A stretch of DNA of 32,528 bases from Bacilli bacterium. Lineage in GTDB: Bacteria > Bacillota_I > Bacilli_A > RFN20 > CAG-826. The notes under the pieces were generated by a model that did not search any database, was not told the DNA's origin, and saw only the letters and a program-made list of their open reading frames with translations. The position numbers were made by a program, and so were the translations under genes. The stretch is from the NCBI GenBank assembly GCA_017635465.1, contig JAGBLL010000056.1, forward strand, positions 1 through 32,528, in the 5' to 3' direction. Below are positions 15,818 to 23,587 of the stretch, in pieces (the first letter of the stretch is position 1; each line of letters opens with the position of its first letter).

Positions 15818-17319
15818 TAGTTCGCTGCGTTTTCACTAATCTCGCGCATTTGCTTGAGCCATTCATCACTTGGTTCGTCAAATCGACCAAAGCTCTTATA
15901 GAAGAATAAGTAAGCATTGCCAGTTTGACCATTTCTATTTTTAGCGACGTTAACTTCAACATAAGAAACGTCACCGCCCATTGGTTCACCAGTTAATTTT
16001 TCTCTTTGATCTTTGACCATTTCAAAGCGTTCAGAACCAGAGAGATTATTTAATTTCTTATTACCAGCGTTGTTATTCGGCGCTTTGCTATTTTTATAAT
16101 AGTCTTCACGATAAAGAAGCATGACGACGTCAGCGTCTTGTTCGATAGAACCAGAATCTCTTAAGTCAGAAAGAATTGGACGTTTATTTTCACCACGTTT
16201 TTCAACATCACGAGATAACTGTGAAACGACGATGATTGGCACTTGTAATTCTCTGGCTAACGCTTTTAACGCTAAAGAAGTTTTGCGAACTTCTTCTTGA
16301 CGGGAATCCGCACCTTTAGAAGTTGAACCAGTAGTGACTAAACCTAAATAGTCAATAATAATCATGCCTAAGTCAGGCTGTTCCGCTTGAAGCTTTCTAC
16401 TTTTAGCGATGATGTCCATTAATTTACCATTAGGGGAATCATCAATATAGATTGGTAAGTTACCAATTTTATAAATAGCGTTACTCACTTTAGCGCGGTC
16501 CACACCAACGAGGTTGCCAGTTGTAATCTTTGTTAACGAAACAGAAGATTCAACACCGATAAGACGCTTAATAAGTGCTTCCGCAGGCATTTCTAGTGAG
16601 AAAATAGCAACAGGTTTATTTGTACGATTAGCCGCTCTATAAGCGAAGTTAAGCGCTAAAGCGGTTTTACCAACAGAAGGACGAGCGGCAACGATAATCA
16701 TGTCACCAGGATGGAAACCTTGAGTGATACTATTTAATTTATCAAAACCAGTGGTAAGACCACTAACACCATCAGTTTTCACTTCTTGTGGTGTTTCAAT
16801 TGTCATCTTCACTTCTTCAGCGACTTCTTTAGCTTTTTTAAATTCCGTGACTCTTCTTTTTTCGGTTGCTTCTTTTAATGAAGATTCACTATTAGAAATA
16901 AAATCATTGATATCAGTAATTTCTTCATTCAAATATGAAGCATCAATATCGCGACATGTTTGAATAAGTCTTCTTAAGACTGCTTGGTCATTAACGATAT
17001 TAACGTAGTAATCAATTGTGGAAAGCGCAACCATTGCATCAGTGCATTGTTGTAAGTATTCCACACCACCGATGTTTTCAAGCACTTTCATGTTCATTAA
17101 TTCTTCAGTAACAGTTAAAACATCAACTGGTGTTTCTTTATCAAATAAGTTTCTAATCGCACGATAAAGTAGTTGGTGTTTTCCCAAGAAGAAGTCTTCT
17201 TCATTTAATCTTGAAAACACTGTATATAAGCATTCTTTAGATAGTAACGCAGAACCTAAAACAGCTTGCTCCGCTTGTTCGTTATAAGGGAGCTCGCCTG
17301 CCTTTTTAGCAGTAGCCAT
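15817..17319 (-). CDS. dnaB: Replicative DNA helicase
   Basis: Hexameric helicase that unwinds DNA at the replication fork (called dnaC in Bacillus). Of 500 residues, an N-terminal collar domain spans about 10-110. A RecA-like motor follows, with Walker A ARPSVGKT (212-219), Walker B MIIIDYLG (319-326) and the YREDYY motif (403-408). Between YREDYY and the C-terminal VSYVEVNVAKNRNG segment lies an Asn/Lys-rich stretch of about 35 residues (roughly 410-446) that makes the protein longer than the usual 440-460. No intein motifs are seen. It follows rplI by one base, with a GGGGAGG site inside the end of rplI. Confidence 0.97.
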   Translation of the reverse strand: MATAKKAGELPYNEQAEQAVLGSALLSKECLYTVFSRLNEEDFFLGKHQLLYRAIRNLFDKETPVDVLTVTEELMNMKVLENIGGVEYLQQCTDAMVALSTIDYYVNIVNDQAVLRRLIQTCRDIDASYLNEEITDINDFISNSESSLKEATEKRRVTEFKKAKEVAEEVKMTIETPQEVKTDGVSGLTTGFDKLNSITQGFHPGDMIIVAARPSVGKTALALNFAYRAANRTNKPVAIFSLEMPAEALIKRLIGVESSVSLTKITTGNLVGVDRAKVSNAIYKIGNLPIYIDDSPNGKLMDIIAKSRKLQAEQPDLGMIIIDYLGLVTTGSTSKGADSRQEEVRKTSLALKALARELQVPIIVVSQLSRDVEKRGENKRPILSDLRDSGSIEQDADVVMLLYREDYYKNSKAPNNNAGNKKLNNLSGSERFEMVKDQREKLTGEPMGGDVSYVEVNVAKNRNGQTGNAYLFFYKSFGRFDEPSDEWLKQMREISENAAN

Positions 17320-17320
17320 A

Positions 17321-17770
17321 TCATTTTTCCTCCCCTATATGAACCTTAACTTTGCCGATAACGCCTTTGTGGAGTTCCACTCTAAGATCCCAATAACCGA
17401 GAACATCTAATGGTCCTTTATCCACGAATTTTCTTTTATCGACACTAATCTTGTATTGCTTTTCTAATTCTTCAGTCACTTGTTTTAATGAAATAGCGCC
17501 GAAGAGTTTGCCTTCTTTGCCTGTTTTCATTTTAAATTCGAGAGTAATACCTTCAAGTCTTTTGGCGAGTTCTTCTGCTTCCGCTTTGGCTTTAGCTTCG
17601 TTTTCACGCGCTTCTTCTTGTTGGTTTTCTAAAACTTCAACACTCTTCTTAGTGACTTGCACCGCTAAACGACGAGGGAAAAGGAAATTAACTGCGTAGC
17701 CATCGCTGACTTCGACAGTTTGGTCTTTCTTGCCAACATTTTTAACATTTTGTAATAAGATGACTTTCAT
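17321..17770 (-). CDS. rplI: 50S ribosomal protein L9
   Basis: Binds 23S rRNA near the L1 stalk. The protein has 149 residues with the expected MKVILLQNVKNVGKK start, a conserved GYAVNFLFPRRLAV segment, a central charged helix rich in Glu/Ala/Lys and a C-terminal domain (GKLFGAISLKQV). The start is the ATG behind GAGGAGG; an upstream in-frame codon adding seven residues is rejected because family members begin at MKVILL. It follows the gdpP stop by four bases. The order gdpP-rplI-dnaB is standard in Bacilli. Confidence 0.97.
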   Translation of the reverse strand: MKVILLQNVKNVGKKDQTVEVSDGYAVNFLFPRRLAVQVTKKSVEVLENQQEEARENEAKAKAEAEELAKRLEGITLEFKMKTGKEGKLFGAISLKQVTEELEKQYKISVDKRKFVDKGPLDVLGYWDLRVELHKGVIGKVKVHIGEEK

Positions 17771-17774
17771 AACG

Positions 17775-19811
17775 TTATTCCTCCTCACCATTCTTCATCA
17801 AGCCTTTATTTGAGGCTTCAGTTAATGATGTTTCTAAAACGGATATTAATGCATTTTTAACTTCTTTTACATCGCTTGTAGCGAATGTTGCAGCGGCACT
17901 GGTGAAGTGACCACCACCACCGAGTTTTTCAGTGAGTAATGAGACATTGACTGTACCATCACTTCTCGCTGATATTCTAATTTCACGGTTACTAACTTTA
18001 CCAATAACAAACGCTGCGTGAACACCTTTGAATGATAAGCAGAGGTTTGCGGCTTTGGCGATTGTCGCATGGTCATATAGACGCTCTTGGTTAGCAATAG
18101 CAATGACTACACCATAGAATGGGGTCTCTAAGTTAGTAACAATATCAGTTACTTCTTTATGTTCTTCATAATCGTCTTTAAGGAAATCATCCGCTAAAGA
18201 GTTATCCGCGCCATATTCTTTAAGAATTGTGGCCGCTTCAAATGTTCTAATACCGGTATTTCTAGATTTGAAATAAGAAGAATCTAAGAAGATACCAGAT
18301 AACATGATTGTAGCGTATGTACTTGGTAAATCGATTTTTGGGTTAATAGATGAAAATCTAATAAATTCAGAAATAAGTTCACAAGTAGATGACGCTGCTG
18401 GGTCAATATGGTTAAAGACTGGAGAATCGATATATTCCTCGGCACGTCTATGATGGTCGATAACGACAATCTTCGCGGCTTTATCGATAAGTCTAGGTGC
18501 CATAACCATGTTAGGAATATGAACATCAACGACGATTAACAATGTATTACCATTGATTTGATCTTCGGCTTCTTTAGAGTTGATAATGAGTTTTTCTAAT
18601 TCTTCTTTACCAAATGAAGAAGTCATCGCTGATCTTGTTTTGAATTCAGTGTTCTTTAAATCCACAACGATACGAGCGTGTTTCTTTAAACGATTACAGA
18701 TGGCTTTCATACCTAAACAGGCACCGAAAGCATCCATATCCATCATCGCGTGACCCATGATAAGGACACGGTCAGAAGCATTGATTAAAGAGATAAGAGA
18801 GTCCGCTAAAACACGAGTCTTAACTCTATTACGTTTTTCTTGAGCTTCAGATTTACCACCATAGAATTTCATTTCTTGACCATAAGCAGAAACAACAACT
18901 TGGTCACCACCACGTGACATAGCGATATCTAAGGCATCATTAGCCAAATCATTTAACTTATTAACATCTGGGAAGTCATGGGCTAAACCAATGGATAAGG
19001 TAAGTGGAATTTCACCACGAGTGGATTCACCACGCACCTTATCAATAATGGAGAATTTATCTTCAAGCATTTTGCTGAATGAGGCATAGTTACATAGCAT
19101 TGAATAGCTATCATCTTTGAGTCTTCTTAAGAGGATGCCATAATCTTTAGCGTAGCCAAAGATATCAGTTTTAACTTTAGTCACAACGTCGTTAAAGTCA
19201 TCGTCGCCACGTACAACATCATCATAGTTATCAATCGCTAAAATACCGACAACAGGTGCTTGATCTTTAGAATAGTTATAGACAGACTCATAATCAGTAA
19301 TATCTTTAAAGATCCATAAACCTGCTTCAGAAAGCAATTTAACAGAATATGTTCTTGAGTTAACAACAATCTTCGCTGTTTGATCACCATTTGCGGTGTC
19401 TCTTAAAGCCGCTAAATCGGGTTGCCAAGCAATAATATCCATATCCATGATTTCGATATGACGTGATTTAAATAAGTCATTTGTCCAAAGGACAACGTTT
19501 TCTTCATCAGTAATCGCTAAACCGATTTGAGCGAAGTTATAAGCTTCTTGAACGTCACTACCAATAATTTCCGCCGCTTTTAAATCTGTCTTTTGTCTTA
19601 ACGACGATAAGATAAGGATAATAATCCAAACAAATAAACAGTTAACGGCAATGACAATAATCATGGCGATAGCGATATATTCTGGTTTTGTAATGCTTTG
19701 AAAATCAAAGAAATTATTGAAATACAAAACGGAAAATACTGCCGCCAAAGCTACTTGGAGAGCGATGATGATAAAAGTGATAGTCTTGATAATTTTAATC
19801 GTTTTTCCCAT
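17775..19811 (-). CDS. gdpP: Cyclic-di-AMP phosphodiesterase GdpP
   Basis: Hydrolyses c-di-AMP to pApA and so affects turgor, cell wall and beta-lactam tolerance. The protein has 678 residues from the chosen start: two membrane spans (about 5-30 and 45-72), a PAS-like sensor (about 88-175) and a degenerate GGDEF domain (about 185-310). The DHH/DHHA1 catalytic part follows (from about 335), with GHAMMDMDAFG, VVDVHIPN, IDHH and GGGGHFTSAAA. All metal ligands seem present. The ATG at 19811 is preferred. A TTG 57 bases upstream would add a Phe/Tyr/Asn-rich stretch unlike the family, and a TATAAT lies between the two. No ribosome site precedes the ATG. Confidence 0.93.
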   Translation of the reverse strand: MGKTIKIIKTITFIIIALQVALAAVFSVLYFNNFFDFQSITKPEYIAIAMIIVIAVNCLFVWIIILILSSLRQKTDLKAAEIIGSDVQEAYNFAQIGLAITDEENVVLWTNDLFKSRHIEIMDMDIIAWQPDLAALRDTANGDQTAKIVVNSRTYSVKLLSEAGLWIFKDITDYESVYNYSKDQAPVVGILAIDNYDDVVRGDDDFNDVVTKVKTDIFGYAKDYGILLRRLKDDSYSMLCNYASFSKMLEDKFSIIDKVRGESTRGEIPLTLSIGLAHDFPDVNKLNDLANDALDIAMSRGGDQVVVSAYGQEMKFYGGKSEAQEKRNRVKTRVLADSLISLINASDRVLIMGHAMMDMDAFGACLGMKAICNRLKKHARIVVDLKNTEFKTRSAMTSSFGKEELEKLIINSKEAEDQINGNTLLIVVDVHIPNMVMAPRLIDKAAKIVVIDHHRRAEEYIDSPVFNHIDPAASSTCELISEFIRFSSINPKIDLPSTYATIMLSGIFLDSSYFKSRNTGIRTFEAATILKEYGADNSLADDFLKDDYEEHKEVTDIVTNLETPFYGVVIAIANQERLYDHATIAKAANLCLSFKGVHAAFVIGKVSNREIRISARSDGTVNVSLLTEKLGGGGHFTSAAATFATSDVKEVKNALISVLETSLTEASNKGLMKNGEEE

Positions 19812-19820
19812 AGTGAAATT

Positions 19821-19826
19821 ATTATA
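19821..19826 (-). promoter_or_regulatory. -10 element directly before gdpP
   Basis: On the minus strand TATAAT ends nine bases before the gdpP ATG. Initiation from it would start at or within a few bases of the A of ATG, giving a leaderless or nearly leaderless message. This agrees with the absence of any Shine-Dalgarno sequence there. No strong -35 is visible. Confidence 0.4.
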
Positions 19827-19974
19827 AATAATGTTATTAAAATAATAAATACAAAAAGTGAAACACAATTGTATTTATTAACCTATTATTCACTATGTTT
19901 TCGCTAAAAGAAGCAGGATGTGTTGTTATTATAGAACACTTTCTAGGAAAAAAATATTTTTTATAAAAATTTTT

Positions 19975-20883
19975 CTAGAAACGTAAATCCTCAGCGATAT
20001 CCCAAACTCTTTCAGCGACATATTGAGCGGCCACTTTAGTGAAATGGACACCATCGTTATTTGGTCTTAAATACTTAGATTCGTAATTTTCTGTTTCTTC
20101 AAATTCGTTACGTAAATCTAAAACTTCAAAGCCATATTCAGCGGCGAGTTCTCTTTGTACAGGATTAATTTGTTCTTTGATTTCCTTATTAGGAATACCA
20201 AATTGGTTACCATCTTTTGTTGGTGGGGAAACCATCATAATAATTTTAGCATTTGGGAATTGTTCGATTAATGAATCTAATAAGATATGGTATTCACTAA
20301 CGAATGATGCTTCCGCTTTCGCCCAGTTAGTCGCGTCATTAGTGCCTAACATAAAAGCAAAAATATCAGGAGCGAATTTCACACAGTTTTTATAAACGTT
20401 TTGTTTAATATAACGTTGATTTGGGTTGTCCCATGAACCACCATAACCGGTGATAGAGATACCGTTAACACCATAATTACCGACTTCATAACGTTCATCA
20501 ACAAGCTTACCTAAATATGTTGGATATGATTCGTTTGGCCAGTTGTGTCCAGCGGTTAAAGAATCACCAACACAGGCGATATGGTACTTAGTTTTCACCG
20601 TAATTGGGTATTCTAAAACATAATCTTGATACTTAATTGTGATACTTGTTTGATCTTCAGTTAAAGCGGTATTGTTTTCTAATTCATATTCCACTTCTTT
20701 TTCTTCTTCACAATCAGTGCATTTTAAAGTGACTTTCAAGCCAGATGTATTGAAGTCTTGACCCGCAATACAAGTATGCCAACCACCTTCGGCTACTAAA
20801 ATATAATTGTGCTTATGGCCGTTATTACAGCCTGTTGTTAATACCGCCATCGCGGAAAGAATTAATAATGCGATCTTTTTCAT
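19975..20883 (-). CDS. SGNH/GDSL-family hydrolase lipoprotein
   Basis: A 302-residue exported esterase-type enzyme: signal peptide with lipobox LTTGC (Cys19), a small beta domain (about 25-97) that resembles bacterial Ig-like modules, then the SGNH fold. Block I is GDSL (Ser108), the block II Gly lies in NYGVNG, block III is GTND (Asn182), and block V is DGVH (Asp277, His280), so all four catalytic elements are intact. Surface SGNH enzymes commonly remove acetyl or other acyl groups from polysaccharides; that role is inference. It begins two bases after the stop of the aldose-epimerase-like gene, whose last codons contain its AGGTGAG ribosome site, so the two are co-translated. Confidence 0.92.
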   Translation of the reverse strand: MKKIALLILSAMAVLTTGCNNGHKHNYILVAEGGWHTCIAGQDFNTSGLKVTLKCTDCEEEKEVEYELENNTALTEDQTSITIKYQDYVLEYPITVKTKYHIACVGDSLTAGHNWPNESYPTYLGKLVDERYEVGNYGVNGISITGYGGSWDNPNQRYIKQNVYKNCVKFAPDIFAFMLGTNDATNWAKAEASFVSEYHILLDSLIEQFPNAKIIMMVSPPTKDGNQFGIPNKEIKEQINPVQRELAAEYGFEVLDLRNEFEETENYESKYLRPNNDGVHFTKVAAQYVAERVWDIAEDLRF

Positions 20884-20885
20884 AT

Positions 20886-21938
20886 TTATTTCTCACCTAA
20901 TTCAAAATGATAGATTGTTTTAGATTTAAACGTTTCACCGGCTTTAAGAATAGTTGTTCCATATTCTAAAAAGTTTGGATGATTAATAGCGTCTGGAAAT
21001 TGTTGTGTTTCTAAACAAATCTTGCCATTGTTTTCTTTATATAATTGAAGGCCTGCTCTATCGGTATAAGCATCGACTTTAGCGACAGAACCAGTCATTG
21101 TCGCAACTTTACGGCATTCATTAGACGGATTAGCTTTTAAAACATAATTGTCATCATAGTTCTTTGAACTATCAAATGCTTTTTCACTGCTGTAATCAAA
21201 TTGTGTTCCTGCGACTGGAGAAATATCACCAGTTGGGAGTTTATTTGATAATGGAGTGTAATTATCTGCATCAATCCAAAGTTTGATACCACTATAACTT
21301 GTACTACCATTTAATGACATATATAAGTGGTTAGTTGGATTGCATAATGTGTCTTTATCAGAAGTTGCACTATATTCAATAGATAAATCACCTTTATCGT
21401 TTAATGAATATGTAACTGTCATATCCATATTGCCTGGATAACCATCAGCTTTATCAGCGGAATGGAAACTAAATTTAATAGATGAGGCATCTTGACTAAC
21501 TTTTGTCCAGTTTGAATTAGCGAAAGTACCAGACCATTGTCTACCTCCACCGTGTAATGAATGGTTACCATCATTTTTAGTAACGTTACATTCAGTGCCA
21601 CCTAATGTGAATTTGCCATTCGCAATACGGTTAGCACATCTACCAACAGTAAAGCCATTCTCTGCAATTTTCTTACTACCAAAATTGATGCTGTCAATCT
21701 TAGCGCCAGTCTTATTGAACTTAACAACTAAACCTTGAGAATTGGATAATTGATTTTCAACAACCGCAGGAGCGGAAGAAGGAGTTTGAGAACTTGTAGG
21801 AGTCACACTACTAACTGGAGCTACGCTACTAACTTGTGATTCTGCGCTACTTGGTTCTGCACTTTCTTGTGGCTTTGAACAAGCACTACTTAAAAGTGCA
21901 AAAGAAACCAAAACCAATTTCGCTAATACATTTTTCAT
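20886..21938 (-). CDS. Exported aldose 1-epimerase-like lipoprotein
   Basis: A 350-residue mutarotase-family protein carrying a lipoprotein signal (lipobox LLSSAC, Cys20) and a Ser/Pro/Thr/Val linker to about residue 60. The epimerase fold shows NRIANGKF (103-110), NDGNHSLHGG (122-131), NPTNHLYMSLNG with the acid His204, and LETQQFPDA with the base Glu310. All match GalM, which interconverts alpha and beta anomers of aldoses. GalM is normally cytoplasmic, so surface location is notable and suggests anomer conversion of sugars released outside before uptake. It is the first gene of a two-gene unit with the SGNH hydrolase. The start has GCGAGG upstream. Confidence 0.92.
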   Translation of the reverse strand: MKNVLAKLVLVSFALLSSACSKPQESAEPSSAESQVSSVAPVSSVTPTSSQTPSSAPAVVENQLSNSQGLVVKFNKTGAKIDSINFGSKKIAENGFTVGRCANRIANGKFTLGGTECNVTKNDGNHSLHGGGRQWSGTFANSNWTKVSQDASSIKFSFHSADKADGYPGNMDMTVTYSLNDKGDLSIEYSATSDKDTLCNPTNHLYMSLNGSTSYSGIKLWIDADNYTPLSNKLPTGDISPVAGTQFDYSSEKAFDSSKNYDDNYVLKANPSNECRKVATMTGSVAKVDAYTDRAGLQLYKENNGKICLETQQFPDAINHPNFLEYGTTILKAGETFKSKTIYHFELGEK

Positions 21939-22006
21939 AAATAAAAACCTCGCTTATAGTTTGTCACTAATCACGAGGATTTTCAATTATTAATATTGAA
22001 ACTAAA

Positions 22007-22483
22007 TTACATTTTCTTGATGCCAGTTTTGCTTAAGAATTCCACGAGTTCATCGCTCTTTGTAAAGGCAAATGTTGTATTGTTTTGATAAGTCATAAAC
22101 ACAAAATTAGCCCTGACGGTATAGCGTTTGAATGATTTATAGTCCACTTTGCTTTCCGCGATTTTTTCGTTGTTTTTATATGATTCCATGACGAGATGAT
22201 CTTCATTGAATTGAGTCACTGTGGTGATTGGATTGGCTTTGGCTAATTTGATTGTTTTAGTGACGCGATAATCGAAAAAGAAACCAAAAACAATAAAAAC
22301 AACACCCACAACACAAAGAATGATGTTAACTGGTTCTAACCACTTTTGAGTCATGATTGAAAACATAAAATAGAAGCCAACACAGAAGCCACCTAAAAGT
22401 GCAAGAATCCATGTAAGAATTCTAGTGGGTTTTAATAATTCTTTATTGGCGTTTTCATCAATAATTGTTGTAACTTTTTCCAT
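22007..22483 (-). CDS. YcxB-like membrane protein
   Basis: A 158-residue protein with two adjacent hydrophobic spans (about 23-45 and 51-70), then a cytoplasmic beta-rich domain of about 75 residues with the pattern FNEDHLVMES, KVDYKSFKRY, FVFMTYQ and FAFTKSDELVEFL. This resembles the YcxB-like C-terminal domain (a PH-like fold) found in many Firmicutes. Function is not known. It has its own AAGGAATT-type ribosome site and no close operon partner. Confidence 0.75.
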   Translation of the reverse strand: MEKVTTIIDENANKELLKPTRILTWILALLGGFCVGFYFMFSIMTQKWLEPVNIILCVVGVVFIVFGFFFDYRVTKTIKLAKANPITTVTQFNEDHLVMESYKNNEKIAESKVDYKSFKRYTVRANFVFMTYQNNTTFAFTKSDELVEFLSKTGIKKM

Positions 22484-22556
22484 AAAATAAATTCCTTTTA
22501 ATTAAAATTACCAGATGAATTTTAGCACACTTCTATCTGGCAATCTAATATTTGGA

Positions 22557-23072
22557 TTATTCGTCGAATAATTTTTCGATTTGCTTGTAATATTTTTGTT
22601 CTCTTTTCTTCTTATAAGCTTTTGAACAGCTTATTTCCTTAATATAAATAGCTTTGTCAGCGTTAGAAATAATACGAGCTTCTTTTGTTTTTGGAAAATC
22701 AGAGATATTCACTGGCCACATATGAGACTGGATAACTTTTTTAACTGGTTCATGAACGTCAAAATCTCTTTCAGCGTTTTCCGCAGCGGCATAAGGATGG
22801 CTACTCATATGGTGTCTCATCTTGGATTTGTCAGTTCTCCAATCATATAGATAATAGTCATGAAGAATAGCACCCACTAGGATGACTTGCAAATTGCCTT
22901 TTTTATGACGTAACGCTCTTTTGATTGCAAGTTTAGCAACTTTAAAAGAATGAATATAGCAATTGGAACCACGATGCATGGAAATGCTTTTCATTTTCAA
23001 AATTCTTTCATCGTGAAGGAATGATTGATAAATATCTTCAAGTTCTTTCTTTTCTTGTTCGCTGATAATCAT
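22557..23072 (-). CDS. HD-domain phosphohydrolase
   Basis: A protein of about 171 residues with the HD metal site: His41 in IHSFKVAK, His71-Asp72 in AILHDYYLYDW, further His residues (HHMSSHP, QSHMWP) and a late Asp in NADKA. This family cleaves phosphate esters of nucleotides or similar compounds; the substrate here is unclear. The start is placed at the ATG encoding MIISEQEK. A GTG 54 bases upstream would add a hydrophobic stretch (VVLFLIICDII) not expected in a soluble HD protein, and neither start has a strong ribosome site, so the N-terminus is uncertain. It is divergent from the STAS operon. Confidence 0.85.
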   Translation of the reverse strand: MIISEQEKKELEDIYQSFLHDERILKMKSISMHRGSNCYIHSFKVAKLAIKRALRHKKGNLQVILVGAILHDYYLYDWRTDKSKMRHHMSSHPYAAAENAERDFDVHEPVKKVIQSHMWPVNISDFPKTKEARIISNADKAIYIKEISCSKAYKKKREQKYYKQIEKLFDE

Positions 23073-23189
23073 AAGCCGTTCTGATGAGTGTATGATATCA
23101 CAAATAATTAAAAACAAAACTACCACTTATACAGCCCATTTGCTTTAATTAGAGTGGAACAAGAAATATTTTTTCACAAAATAAAAAAA

Positions 23190-23222
23190 TGTGGCACTTT
23201 TGTGCGCACACTCGGTTATAAT
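23190..23222 (+). promoter_or_regulatory. Direct-repeat promoter of the STAS-NRPS-esterase operon
   Basis: TGTGGCA (23190-23196) and TGTGCGCA (23201-23208) begin exactly 11 bases apart, one helical turn. A TATAAT (23217-23222) starts 27 bases after the first repeat. There is no good -35, so the repeats sit where an activator would replace it. The same layout occurs at 29670-29703 and 30174-30207. In the leader, TAACGTTT is repeated at 23236-23243 and 23246-23253. Confidence 0.6.
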
Positions 23223-23274
23223 AAGAACAATTAAATAACGTTTAGTAACGTTTTGACAAAAAGGGAGTTTTATT

Positions 23275-23577
23275 ATGAACGCTACAAAAAAGCAGACGGG
23301 TTCAGAACTTTTAATTGAACTCGAGGGAAGTATTGATAGCACTACTTCTAACGAATTAAACACAATTTTAAGCCAATCAATTAAAGGCATTAATTCATTA
23401 ATTCTTGATTTTAAAAAGATCGATTACGTTTCAAGTGCGGGCTTACGTGTCTTATTAGCGACATTTAAAGAGCTTGTTAACAGGGGTGGCACAATGGTCA
23501 TTCGTGGCGTTAATCAAAACGTCATGGACATTTTCACAATGACTGGCTTTGATAACATCCTCACTATTGAAAAGTAG
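23275..23577 (+). CDS. STAS-domain protein (anti-sigma-factor antagonist type)
   Basis: A 100-residue single-domain protein like SpoIIAA/RsbV, which in its unphosphorylated form sequesters an anti-sigma factor. The central VSSAGLRVLL (52-61) holds the usual phosphorylation serine, probably Ser54, with LDFKKIDY before it and the typical C-terminal DIFTMTGFDNILTIEK. No partner kinase/anti-sigma factor, phosphatase or sigma factor lies in the window. It is the first gene of the operon; its stop codon lies within the ribosome site (GTAGGAGGT) of the NRPS-like gene ten bases downstream. A GGGAG site supports the start. Whether it regulates transcription or controls the synthetase directly cannot be told. 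Confidence 0.92.
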   Translation: MNATKKQTGSELLIELEGSIDSTTSNELNTILSQSIKGINSLILDFKKIDYVSSAGLRVLLATFKELVNRGGTMVIRGVNQNVMDIFTMTGFDNILTIEK

Positions 23578-23587
23578 GAGGTCACTC

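Noticed and set aside
15817-17319. Intein in dnaB
   Set aside because: The protein is about 40 residues longer than usual, but the extra part is a short Asn/Lys-rich stretch without splicing motifs.
17771-17791. Seven-codon extension of ribosomal protein L9
   Set aside because: Family members start at MKVILL, and the GAGGAGG site lies within the extension.
23190-23208. Sigma-54 promoter (TGGCAC at the NRPS-like operon)
   Set aside because: The spacing from GG to GC is one base short here, the GC is missing at the Nif11 site, and a normal TATAAT follows. The 11-base direct repeat explains all three sites better.
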